A stretch of DNA of 20,705 nt, from positions 1 to 20,705 of the IMG/VR virus record IMGVR_UViG_3300036406_001194; one strand, written 5' to 3'. The notes beneath the pieces were generated by a model. The model was not told the DNA's origin. It made no database searches and worked only from the letters and a program-made list of their open reading frames with translations. Source of the DNA: a virus. Positions 12,999-18,465 of this stretch are shown here, one piece after another. Position 1 is the first letter of the stretch. Each line of letters opens with the position of its first letter. The position numbers and the translations under genes are program-made.

Positions 12999-13026
12999 GT
13001 AACCATTCTTATATGGAAAAGGTTAC
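12999..13026 (+). other. Inverted repeat spanning the exonuclease start codon
   Basis: GTAACC (12999-13004) and GGTTAC (13021-13026) are complementary with a 16-base spacer holding the ATG at 13013-13015. No Shine-Dalgarno sequence precedes that ATG. As RNA it would place the start codon in a hairpin loop; as DNA it could be an operator. Six bases only. Confidence 0.3.
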
Positions 13027-13984
13027 GTTCCACGATCTGGTTGTTAAGCTAAAGGAACTTGCTCGGGAGCTTGGTAAAACACCTACCCTAAGAGAATTTG
13101 TTCATACTGGCATTTCTAAAAGGCAAATTGCTAAATATAAATATTCTAAGATTGTTGATGCTGCAGGACTAGAACAGAATCCTTCACCCCATACAAGTGA
13201 AGCAGTCCAGGTAATAGCACAAGCTCCAAAAGTTCTCATCTTTGACTTAGAAGTTGCTCCTGCCATTGCCTACACTTACAACTTTAGAGAAGCGTTCATA
13301 AATCCAGAAAACATTATTCAGATGCCATACATATTATCTTATGCAGCAAAGTGGCTTGATAGTGATGAAATCTTTTATGGTGACACCAGGAACACACCTA
13401 AAAACGACAAGCATTTACTTGATGAGCTGGGAGAGTTAATTAATGAGGCCCATTGGGTAGTCGGTCATAATATGAAGAAATTTGATTTACCTACAGCTAA
13501 GGGAAGGATGATTATTGAGGAAATGCTGCCAGTAAAGGACATATCCGTATTTGACACCTTCAAAATAGCGTTTAAACACTTCAAATTTCCATTTTATAAG
13601 CTAGGGGAGCTTGCCAAGTACCTTAAGTGTGAAAAAGAGAAATTGAGCCATTCTCGCTTCCCTGGGACGTCATTGTTCACAGAGGCCGATAAAGGAAACC
13701 CAGAAGCGTTCATTGAAATGGAAGAATATTGCAAAATGGACGTCATCGTAACTGAAGAGGTATTTAAAAAGCTAATGCCATGGGAACCGTCAATAAATTT
13801 TGGATCTAATTTCCAGAAAGCTATATGTGTCTGCGGAGGTGAAAAATTCTACAAGAATGGCATTAAATATCTTAAATCGGGAGTTTTCCAAATATGGCGG
13901 TGCGTGAATAAGAAATGCGGCAAGCACTTTGTCGGTAAAGATAATTTGTTGCATAAAGACATTAGAAAGCAATTATTGAAATAG
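13013..13984 (+). CDS. DEDDy 3'-5' exonuclease with N-terminal HNH-associated repeat and C-terminal zinc knuckles
   Basis: A 323-residue protein in three parts. Residues 8-57 (ELARELGKTPTLREF, then DAAGLEQNPS) match the helical repeat common beside HNH nucleases. Residues 72-255 form an RNase H-like exonuclease of the DEDDy group: Asp78 and Glu80 in LIFDLEVAP, Asp158 in GHNMKKFDLP, and Tyr239 with Asp243 in EYCKMDV. Residues 270-305 hold four cysteines (CVC, then C297 and C302), a small zinc ribbon. The exonuclease block is like those of PolB-type proofreading domains found alone in phages. There is no Shine-Dalgarno sequence ahead of the ATG. It likely processes phage or host DNA; substrate unknown. 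Confidence 0.75.
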   Translation: MEKVTFHDLVVKLKELARELGKTPTLREFVHTGISKRQIAKYKYSKIVDAAGLEQNPSPHTSEAVQVIAQAPKVLIFDLEVAPAIAYTYNFREAFINPENIIQMPYILSYAAKWLDSDEIFYGDTRNTPKNDKHLLDELGELINEAHWVVGHNMKKFDLPTAKGRMIIEEMLPVKDISVFDTFKIAFKHFKFPFYKLGELAKYLKCEKEKLSHSRFPGTSLFTEADKGNPEAFIEMEEYCKMDVIVTEEVFKKLMPWEPSINFGSNFQKAICVCGGEKFYKNGIKYLKSGVFQIWRCVNKKCGKHFVGKDNLLHKDIRKQLLK

Positions 13985-14016
13985 TCGGGTTTAATTTCCG
14001 TTTCGATTTCTCACGA

Positions 14017-14039
14017 TCATGCAAAAATAAAAGGCATGA
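14017..14039 (+). other. Inverted repeat overlapping a start codon
   Basis: TCATGC (14017-14022) pairs with GCATGA (14034-14039) across an 11-base A-rich loop. The right arm contains the start codon at 14036, and the only SD-like AAGG lies in loop and stem one base from the ATG. RNA folding would hide the start of the HExxH peptidase gene. Six base pairs; could be chance. Confidence 0.3.
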
Positions 14040-14359
14040 GAAAACTACCAAAATCAGTTTTAATCTTTGGCCGCAAAATACCCATTAAAAATATCCCAGG
14101 AAAAAAGATAATTGAACTTTACCCAGAATTTACCCAATCACCATTAGGCCTATGGGATAGCTCTAAAAGAGAAATAATAATTAATTCAGATTTCCCAATA
14201 GAAGATCAGAAGTACACATTAAAGCATGAAATGGCGCATAGCTCTTTCACGTTTACCGGAATAGATTTAATCATTGATCCGGCCCTTCAGGAAATAATTG
14301 TCCAAACTGTTGCAACACTAATTGAAGACATTCTTAATCAGGCACAGATTCTAAAATGA
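14036..14359 (+). CDS. HExxH zinc metallopeptidase-like protein
   Basis: A 107-residue protein. The active-site helix LKHEMAHSSF (residues about 61-70) contains HExxH, and a following helix with LQEIIVQT offers a Glu likely to be the third zinc ligand. This arrangement fits small phage ImmA/IrrE- or SprT-like peptidases. The N-terminal 55 residues are beta-like and bring the substrate strand (REIIINSDF) before the motif. It is the second putative metallopeptidase in the window. It overlaps the next gene by ATGA. Substrate unknown; the position next to an XRE regulator would fit repressor cleavage, but distance and context are weak. Confidence 0.65.
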   Translation: MRKLPKSVLIFGRKIPIKNIPGKKIIELYPEFTQSPLGLWDSSKREIIINSDFPIEDQKYTLKHEMAHSSFTFTGIDLIIDPALQEIIVQTVATLIEDILNQAQILK

Positions 14360-14607
14360 ATGTTTTGTTCATGAATACTTGCTATCTCCCAACTCATGAG
14401 GAACTTATAAGACTTGATAACGTCCAAAGACAGATAGCTGGCTGGAGAGCTGAACTTGCTAGGGAATGGCAACTTAAAAGATTTACTCCAGGTGAAATTT
14501 ATCTATCAAAGCAAAGATTTCATAATGGAATAAGGAATAATTGGAAAGTATTCTCAGGATTTAAAGAAGAAAATAAAGAAGTTTACATTTCAGAAGCATC
14601 ATCTTAA
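14356..14607 (+). CDS. Hypothetical early protein
   Basis: An 83-residue protein with ATGA overlap to the peptidase gene. It begins with NTCYLPTHEELIRLDNVQ, then a long amphipathic helix RQIAGWRAELAREWQLK, then a shorter polar part (TPGEIYLSKQRFHN) and an acidic C-terminus. One cysteine only. No family recognised and nothing in the sequence shows a catalytic site. It is followed by a 31-base gap with the strong AAAGAGG ribosome site of the next gene. Confidence 0.55.
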   Translation: MNVLFMNTCYLPTHEELIRLDNVQRQIAGWRAELAREWQLKRFTPGEIYLSKQRFHNGIRNNWKVFSGFKEENKEVYISEASS

Positions 14608-14638
14608 ATTGTTTTTCCACACATAAAAGAGGTACAAA

Positions 14639-14800
14639 ATGGATTTAATTCAAGCATTGAAAATTGTTACTTCATACGAACCCACCTTAGAATTGAAGCT
14701 TTATTTACTTACTGAAATTGGACTTAATAGCACAAGTGATGAGTTATTTTCAGCAACAGAAGAGGTTCGAAATGAATTGGCTAGTGAAGAAAAGATTTAG
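14639..14800 (+). CDS. Hypothetical small acidic protein
   Basis: A 53-residue ORF with a strong ribosome site (AAAGAGGT five bases before ATG). The product is helical and acidic: MDLIQALKIVTSYEPTLELK, then LYLLTEIG and a glutamate-rich end (EEVRNELASEEKI). Its 3' end overlaps the next gene by 29 bases in a different frame. The ribosome site and continuous coupling with its neighbour make it real. Function unknown; an antirepressor or protein-binding role would be guesswork. Confidence 0.62.
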   Translation: MDLIQALKIVTSYEPTLELKLYLLTEIGLNSTSDELFSATEEVRNELASEEKI

Positions 14801-14900
14801 AAAATCTGGATCATCCGTCTATGAGGTATCAGATGGCAATAAAACATTGATAATCTTTGGTTATAAGCAACTTTTAACATTTTTTAGGAGCGTAAAATGA
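14772..14900 (+). CDS. Hypothetical small basic protein
   Basis: A 42-residue basic protein (MNWLVKKRFRKSG, then VYEVSDGNKTLIIFGYKQ). I start it at ATG 14772, which has AGAGG six bases upstream, and not at the TTG 54 bases earlier. The opposite charge to the preceding acidic protein, and overlapping genes, may mean the two work together. The stop overlaps the ATG of the XRE gene (ATGA). Confidence 0.5.
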   Translation: MNWLVKKRFRKSGSSVYEVSDGNKTLIIFGYKQLLTFFRSVK

Positions 14901-15157
14901 ACGTTAAGGCAGACGCTATTGCTGATTTCATTAGAATTACAAGAGAATCGAAAAACATATCACAAAAAGAATTATCCGCTAAACTTGGTCTTGCCGACAA
15001 TGGCCAGTACATAAGTAATGTCGAGAGAAAAAAATCTCAATTTCCAATTAAAAGAATAAAGGATTTATCCCAAGCATTAGACGTTGGAGTTGAATCGCTA
15101 GTTAACCTCATGGTTGATGATTATAGAAATGCACTTTTAAAAGAGATTTCAAAATGA
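14897..15157 (+). CDS. XRE/Cro-CI family DNA-binding regulator
   Basis: An 86-residue single-domain regulator. The HTH_3 fold is clear: FIRITRESKNISQKELSAKL (helices 1-2), then LGLADNGQYISNVERKK (recognition helix 3 with the characteristic S-VERxK), then helix 4-5 RIKDLSQALDVGVESL. No dimerisation or protease domain follows. It is a likely Cro-like repressor of the early promoters; the dyads at 11417-11531 and 17339-17353 are the sites that could be tested for binding. It is embedded in an operon, so it may regulate its own expression through the upstream region. Confidence 0.85.
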   Translation: MNVKADAIADFIRITRESKNISQKELSAKLGLADNGQYISNVERKKSQFPIKRIKDLSQALDVGVESLVNLMVDDYRNALLKEISK

Positions 15158-15537
15158 ATTTAAGGCAAAGCTTGTCATTCCCTGAGCTCTTGGTAGGAAG
15201 TGATGGTTCAGTTTACAAGAATGGGCAAAGACTTCCGTTAAATTATAATCATGGCACTACAATCCGTGGCCCTGTGGTTACTTATTTACATAACGGCAAA
15301 GGCAAACAAGTCTCAGTTATAAGACTGGTGTTTGAAGCACATGTTAAAAAAGCTAAAATAGAACCAGCTGACTATGTAGAATTCATAGACGGTAATGAAT
15401 TAAATGTAAAAGCTGATAATCTAGTCAAAGGAAGAAGATATTCAAAGCTACCAGTTAAGAAGGTGAAGAAAGAGAAGCAAAAAAGAGAAGAAGAATATTC
15501 AACATGGCTCAATGGGCATTGTGAAGTTTACTGCTAG
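15154..15537 (+). CDS. Degenerate HNH-like / NUMOD4-like DNA-binding protein
   Basis: A 127-residue protein. Residues 10-65 (VGSDGSVYKNGQRLPL, then VSVIRLVFEAHV) resemble the strand-turn part of phage HNH homing nucleases with a NUMOD4-like start. The next block, VEFIDGNELNVKADNL, matches the HNH core HIDGN-xN---NLE, but the first catalytic His is replaced by Phe. Thus it probably binds DNA without cutting. The C-terminal 30 residues are very basic (KVKKEKQKREEE) and end in a Cys pair region (HCEVYC). Start overlaps XRE stop. Loss of catalytic His is seen; a regulatory role is inferred. Confidence 0.55.
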   Translation: MNLRQSLSFPELLVGSDGSVYKNGQRLPLNYNHGTTIRGPVVTYLHNGKGKQVSVIRLVFEAHVKKAKIEPADYVEFIDGNELNVKADNLVKGRRYSKLPVKKVKKEKQKREEEYSTWLNGHCEVYC

Positions 15538-15547
15538 GAGGTGTTAA

Positions 15548-15928
15548 ATGAATGACATTGAAGCTTTTGAGAAGTGGTTGAGCGACGCAAGTAATCACTA
15601 CGCAGACGCATTAGCTTATGAATTTGAAAGACATTTATGTTTTGAATCTTGGCAAGCCGCTTGTGAGTATAAGCAGAAAGAGATTGATGAGTTAGACGAA
15701 ATTTCAGAATACCTTGCTGATGGCTATAATCATGTTAAAGCTGAAAATGCTTTTCTAAAAGAAAACATCAACGGAACTAAAATGAAACAGATGAATGATC
15801 GAATAGAAGATTTGTTAGCTGAAAACAAAAAGCTCCGTGAAGCCATTAAATACGCTCTTGAGTGGAGCGGAGATGTCAATGCTTGGAACAGACTCAACGA
15901 AGCACTAAAAGAATTGGGTAGCAAATGA
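15548..15928 (+). CDS. Coiled-coil phage protein (paralogue A)
   Basis: A 126-residue helical protein with good ribosome site AGGAGG. It starts with FEKWL, and SWQAACEYKQKEIDEL is followed by a long coiled coil (LLAENKKLREAIKYAL) and the end LNEALKELGSK. The next gene (15925-16275) is clearly homologous: AWQAAIEYQQKEIEE and NKKLCKALEL match. DNA identity is high in the AWQAA part. Such F-KW/WQAA proteins are common hypothetical early genes of phages. Overlap ATGA with the paralogue. Confidence 0.65.
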   Translation: MNDIEAFEKWLSDASNHYADALAYEFERHLCFESWQAACEYKQKEIDELDEISEYLADGYNHVKAENAFLKENINGTKMKQMNDRIEDLLAENKKLREAIKYALEWSGDVNAWNRLNEALKELGSK

Positions 15929-16275
15929 ATGATAAAGACAAAGACTTAGAATCTTTTAAAAAATGGATTGAAAACGATACTCTTCAGCCAATGGAAGTTA
16001 ATTGTTATAGAGCCATGACTGAAGATTTGCGAGTAATGTTTTCAATGGAAAGAGCTTGGCAAGCCGCTATCGAGTATCAGCAAAAAGAGATTGAAGAAGA
16101 TGAAGATCGTCTTAGAAATCACATGAATAGCATTGGATATAGAGAGTTAAAAAAACTTCAAGATCAAAACAAAAAGCTTTGTAAAGCTTTAGAGTTATGT
16201 AAGCAAGAAGCTACGAGACCGGCTTATGTTATAACCATCTGTAAAGAAGCACTAAAAGAAGCAGGTGAAGAATGA
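15925..16275 (+). CDS. Coiled-coil phage protein (paralogue B)
   Basis: A 116-residue protein, tandem duplicate of the preceding gene: LESFKKWIEN, RAWQAAIEYQQKEIEEDE, then LQDQNKKLCKALEL and KEALKEAGEE. The shared segments at DNA level include ttggcaagccgct in both. It is slightly shorter in the coiled coil. The stop overlaps the next start. Role unknown; the coiled coil suggests homo- or hetero-dimers with paralogue A. Confidence 0.62.
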   Translation: MNDKDKDLESFKKWIENDTLQPMEVNCYRAMTEDLRVMFSMERAWQAAIEYQQKEIEEDEDRLRNHMNSIGYRELKKLQDQNKKLCKALELCKQEATRPAYVITICKEALKEAGEE

Positions 16276-16550
16276 GTATTGATTTAATTATAGAGGAATT
16301 TTTAAAAACTAATCCTAAAAAAAGATTCCCAGATAAATCTTGGAAGGTTTGTAACCCGGAAAAATATGATGCAGCAATAAAGCTTTACGAAATGGGATAC
16401 GCAATAGCAGACATAGCAAAACACATTGGTTGCACATACGATACGCTTAGAAAAACATTTGCGAAAGCCAAAGTTTTTAGGCCAAAGCATTACAGACAAA
16501 AGCATAAAATATTGACTAGAGAAGCACTAAAAAAAGTATGTGAAGAATGA
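16272..16550 (+). CDS. Small HTH DNA-binding protein
   Basis: A 92-residue basic protein. The middle (AIKLYEMGYAIADIAKHIG, then CTYDTLRKTF) is a classic resolvase/terminase-type helix-turn-helix with gly/ala turn, the segment EMG-a-adIAk-lGc--dTl. The ends are basic (KHYRQKHKILT). It might regulate late genes or recognise packaging or origin DNA. ATGA overlap with both neighbours. HTH seen; role unknown. Confidence 0.62.
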   Translation: MSIDLIIEEFLKTNPKKRFPDKSWKVCNPEKYDAAIKLYEMGYAIADIAKHIGCTYDTLRKTFAKAKVFRPKHYRQKHKILTREALKKVCEE

Positions 16551-16759
16551 AAAAGCTTACAGATGAACAAAAACTTAAGGCATATAAAATGTACTTTAAA
16601 AAGTTTTTCAAAAAAGCAACTTGCTCAGTTTGCCAAACTTCTGTAAATGTCCGTAGGGATGATACATGTGGAATATGGTTTTGTTATCCTTGCTTTAAAG
16701 CTGATTTAATGAAAGACACTAAAGCACTAAGAGCTATTTTAAAAGAAGCAGGTGAATAG
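16547..16759 (+). CDS. Small zinc-ribbon protein
   Basis: A 70-residue protein with CSVC (residues 26-29) and CGIWFCYPC (three Cys near 41-49), spaced like a treble-clef or zinc ribbon of the CxxC---CxxC type. A basic amphipathic helix (LKAYKMYFKKFFKK) precedes it and the C-terminus is the shared LKEAGE segment. The stop is TAG, and a GTG start of the next ORF overlaps it (TAGTG). Nucleic-acid or protein binding likely; no family assigned. Confidence 0.6.
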   Translation: MKKLTDEQKLKAYKMYFKKFFKKATCSVCQTSVNVRRDDTCGIWFCYPCFKADLMKDTKALRAILKEAGE

Positions 16760-16914
16760 TGATTTATTTAAATAAAAATTCAGACGAAATTTTAATTATT
16801 AATTGGGAATCACCTTTTTTTGTTCATATTCAGGCCAAAGATGTTCATGGAATTATGATAATTACGGAATGGGAAGCTACTAAAAAACATTATGAGCTTA
16901 TAGGTGAACTATGA
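16759..16914 (+). CDS. Hypothetical 51-residue protein (GTG start)
   Basis: The ORF begins at GTG 16759, overlapping the preceding TAG, with AGGTG at the right distance (inside the preceding gene end). Product: MIYLNKNSDEILIINWESPF, then HIQAKDVHGIMIITEWEATK and an end in ELIGEL. Strand-rich, acidic and compact. It ends AGGTGAAC TATGA, so its end is again the ribosome site plus overlap for the next ORF. No family recognised. Confidence 0.5.
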   Translation: MIYLNKNSDEILIINWESPFFVHIQAKDVHGIMIITEWEATKKHYELIGEL

Positions 16915-16997
16915 AATACGTATTTGCTCCGATAATACTGGTATTAACAATCTTGTGGGATATTTTAACCTGGCTTAAAAATAAGATTTTGTATTAA
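16911..16997 (+). CDS. Tiny membrane protein (28 residues)
   Basis: A 28-residue ORF with ATGA overlap to the preceding gene and AGGTG upstream. Nearly all of it is a membrane segment (YVFAPIILVLTILWDILTWL) followed by KNKILY as basic anchor. Orientation by positive-inside would be C-terminus in the cytoplasm. Function unknown; too short for homology by eye. Confidence 0.5.
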   Translation: MKYVFAPIILVLTILWDILTWLKNKILY

Positions 16998-17050
16998 GTA
17001 CCGATTAAAAGTAACACCACCGTATAGGCCGTATCATTTTTAGGTAAATT

Positions 17051-17317
17051 ATGAAAAACTACAAATCAGATCAGCCGTGTATTGTATGCGGACAAAATCA
17101 AGACAATATGGTCACATATCACCACATCTATAGTCGAAAAGCTTTTCCCGAGTTTGAATGTTCTGCGTGGAACATGATTCCAGTATGTCAGCCATGCCAT
17201 TGTCTATTTCACTCACAAGGCAACCAATCAATGATGAAAAAATACATTACAGTTAGAACTTGGATGGAATTAAATGGTTGGGAAGTATTCAACGGCAAGT
17301 TAATTCACAAAGATTGA
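17051..17317 (+). CDS. HNH endonuclease-like protein
   Basis: An 88-residue zinc-stabilised HNH nuclease. CxxC (Cys10, Cys13) and C46/C49 form the zinc site, and the ββα-metal core is HHIYSRKAFPEFEC, then SAWNMIPVC, then HCLFH (His24, His25, Asn41, His50, His54). This HHI-SRG-f-E---WN-i-vC-p-H resembles small phage HNH proteins that sit next to terminase genes and are often needed for packaging cleavage. Gene lies just ahead of the packaging genes, which supports that. Start ATG 17051 with AGGT upstream. Activity is inferred from motif only. Confidence 0.75.
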   Translation: MKNYKSDQPCIVCGQNQDNMVTYHHIYSRKAFPEFECSAWNMIPVCQPCHCLFHSQGNQSMMKKYITVRTWMELNGWEVFNGKLIHKD

Positions 17318-17338
17318 TATAAACCCTATTGACTAACC

Positions 17339-17353
17339 ATGTAAGTATTACAT
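17339..17353. promoter_or_regulatory. Perfect inverted repeat ATGTAA-3-TTACAT upstream of packaging genes
   Basis: ATGTAA (17339-17344), GTA, TTACAT (17348-17353). It lies 5 bases after a TTGACT box (17329-17334), which has no convincing -10 at normal spacing. It is followed by two hairpins (17367-17379, GAGTC-GGT-GACTC; 17391-17399, CCC-GGT-GGG) that precede and include the ribosome site of the gene at 17403. The group looks like a control point for packaging genes. Confidence 0.45.
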
Positions 17354-17402
17354 AGCCTGATGGTAAGAGTCGGTGACTCGCAACATTCTACCCGGTGGGA
17401 AG

Positions 17403-17582
17403 ATGCAAGAAATTGGTGCTATTAATGCCGTTCTGTCGGCAATCAAGACTCGTGTAGACGGTTCAGTCTCAATTACAATAGAAGCAAATCCATCGGAAAT
17501 TGAAGTTATTAATAAGCTAATGCAGTCTTACTTACTTGATAAGAGATTGTTCACCGTTGCTTTCATAGGAGTTGATGAGTGA
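17403..17582 (+). CDS. Hypothetical small phage protein before terminase
   Basis: A 59-residue protein from ATG 17403 (GGTGGG upstream); a GTG at 17373 would add ten residues in the hairpin region. Sequence MQEIGAINAVLSAIKTRVDG, then VSITIEANPSEIEVINKLMQ and LLDKRLFTVAFIGVDE shows alternating helix-strand order. Position just ahead of terminase suggests a late-gene regulator or packaging helper, but no family was recognised. Its TGA overlaps the GTG start of the small terminase gene (GTGA). Confidence 0.55.
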   Translation: MQEIGAINAVLSAIKTRVDGSVSITIEANPSEIEVINKLMQSYLLDKRLFTVAFIGVDE

Positions 17583-17974
17583 ATAATTCGGACAATATTA
17601 AAACAAAGGGTTATAAATACAGGGACGAGTTTTGCCAGATGTTAATTGATCACCTTAAAGAAGGAAGAACGATTGATACTTTTGGTGCAACTGTTGGAGT
17701 TGTTAGGTCTACAATTTACGAGTGGATTGGCTCCATTCCAGAATTTAAGGAAGCATTTGATATTGGTTGCCAACTTGCACAAGACTGGCATGAAGTTAGG
17801 TTAAACGCTAAAATCTCAGGCAAACCAACACCAGGAATTGATTCCAAAAAGATAGATACAACAGCACTTATCTTTGCCCTTAAGACAAGATTTCATAAGA
17901 CCTATGGTGATAAGCAAGATGTTCAGACTAATGGTGAGATCAAGATCTCATTAAATTATGAAGGTCAAAAATGA
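17579..17974 (+). CDS. Terminase small subunit-like protein
   Basis: A 131-residue protein with GTG start at 17579. The helix-turn-helix part is clear: FCQMLIDHLKEGRTIDTFGA, then TVGVVRSTIYEWIGSIPEFK. The order (helix, turn, recognition helix with S-ST-Y-W, then P-F) and the segment TTALIFALKTRFHKTYGDKQ at residues 94-113 match phage terminase small subunits. It would recognise the packaging site and hand DNA to the large subunit. The large subunit gene is not next but separated by an HNH gene. Confidence 0.8.
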   Translation: MNNSDNIKTKGYKYRDEFCQMLIDHLKEGRTIDTFGATVGVVRSTIYEWIGSIPEFKEAFDIGCQLAQDWHEVRLNAKISGKPTPGIDSKKIDTTALIFALKTRFHKTYGDKQDVQTNGEIKISLNYEGQK

Positions 17975-18465
17975 GAAAAAGTTGCAAATCAGGAATATTT
18001 TTTGAAGGTAAGCCGGTTCATTTTAATTCTGATAACTACCCCTGTATTTGGAATAGTGAAACTAAAAAAATTTCAACCATTCATAAATATGTATGGCAAA
18101 GGGCAAACGGGAATATACCTGTTGGTTTAACTATAAATCATATAGATGGAAATAAAATGAATTGGGATTTAACAAATCTTGAACTTTTAACTCAAAAAGA
18201 AAATGTCAGACATGCATGGAAAATTGGTTTATGTAAACCAAAAAAGGGTCAGAATCATGGAAGGGCAATTCTTGATGATATAAAAGTTTTAACTATTTTA
18301 ACAATGCCAAAAAGAAAGCCAAATGGTCATAGACCCGGGTGGAGTCATATTGAACTTGGAAAAATATTTAAAGTTAGTACGACAAGAATCTCAGAAATAA
18401 GGGCAGGAAGAGAATGGAAACATATCCACAAATTACTAAATGACTCCACTATTCCAGGAGTTTGA
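17971..18465 (+). CDS. HNH homing-endonuclease-like gene between terminase genes
   Basis: A 164-residue free-standing HNH nuclease. Core: IHKYVWQRANGNIPVG, then INHIDGNKMNWDLTNLELL with catalytic His in HIDGN, then KENVRHAW. The C-terminal 50 residues (WSHIELGKIFKVSTTRISEIR) form an HTH typical of homing nucleases. It overlaps small terminase by ATGA and large terminase by 26 bases. Low GC relative to flanking late genes. Homing endonucleases often sit at conserved phage genes such as terminase. Whether it still cuts DNA cannot be told by eye. Confidence 0.85.
   Translation: MRKSCKSGIFFEGKPVHFNSDNYPCIWNSETKKISTIHKYVWQRANGNIPVGLTINHIDGNKMNWDLTNLELLTQKENVRHAWKIGLCKPKKGQNHGRAILDDIKVLTILTMPKRKPNGHRPGWSHIELGKIFKVSTTRISEIRAGREWKHIHKLLNDSTIPGV

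Larger units (their letters stand above)
15899..16759 (+). repeat. Similar 3'-end segments in four consecutive genes
   Basis: About 30-base segments end four adjacent genes: 15899-15928, 16246-16275, 16521-16550 and 16730-16759. The first three start with GAAGCACTAAAA; the second and fourth share TAAAAGAAGCAGGTGAA (17 bases). The genes otherwise encode a coiled coil pair, an HTH and a zinc-ribbon protein, yet all end in E/R-A-L-K-x(2)-GE-like residues. AGGTGAA in the second and fourth serves as ribosome site for the overlapping next start codon. Confidence 0.85.

Noticed and set aside
12978-13006. Promoter with TTGACT before the DEDDy exonuclease
   Set aside because: The -35 match overlaps the stop of the previous gene, but the base runs at 16-18 spacing (TAACCA, AACCAT) are poor -10 boxes.
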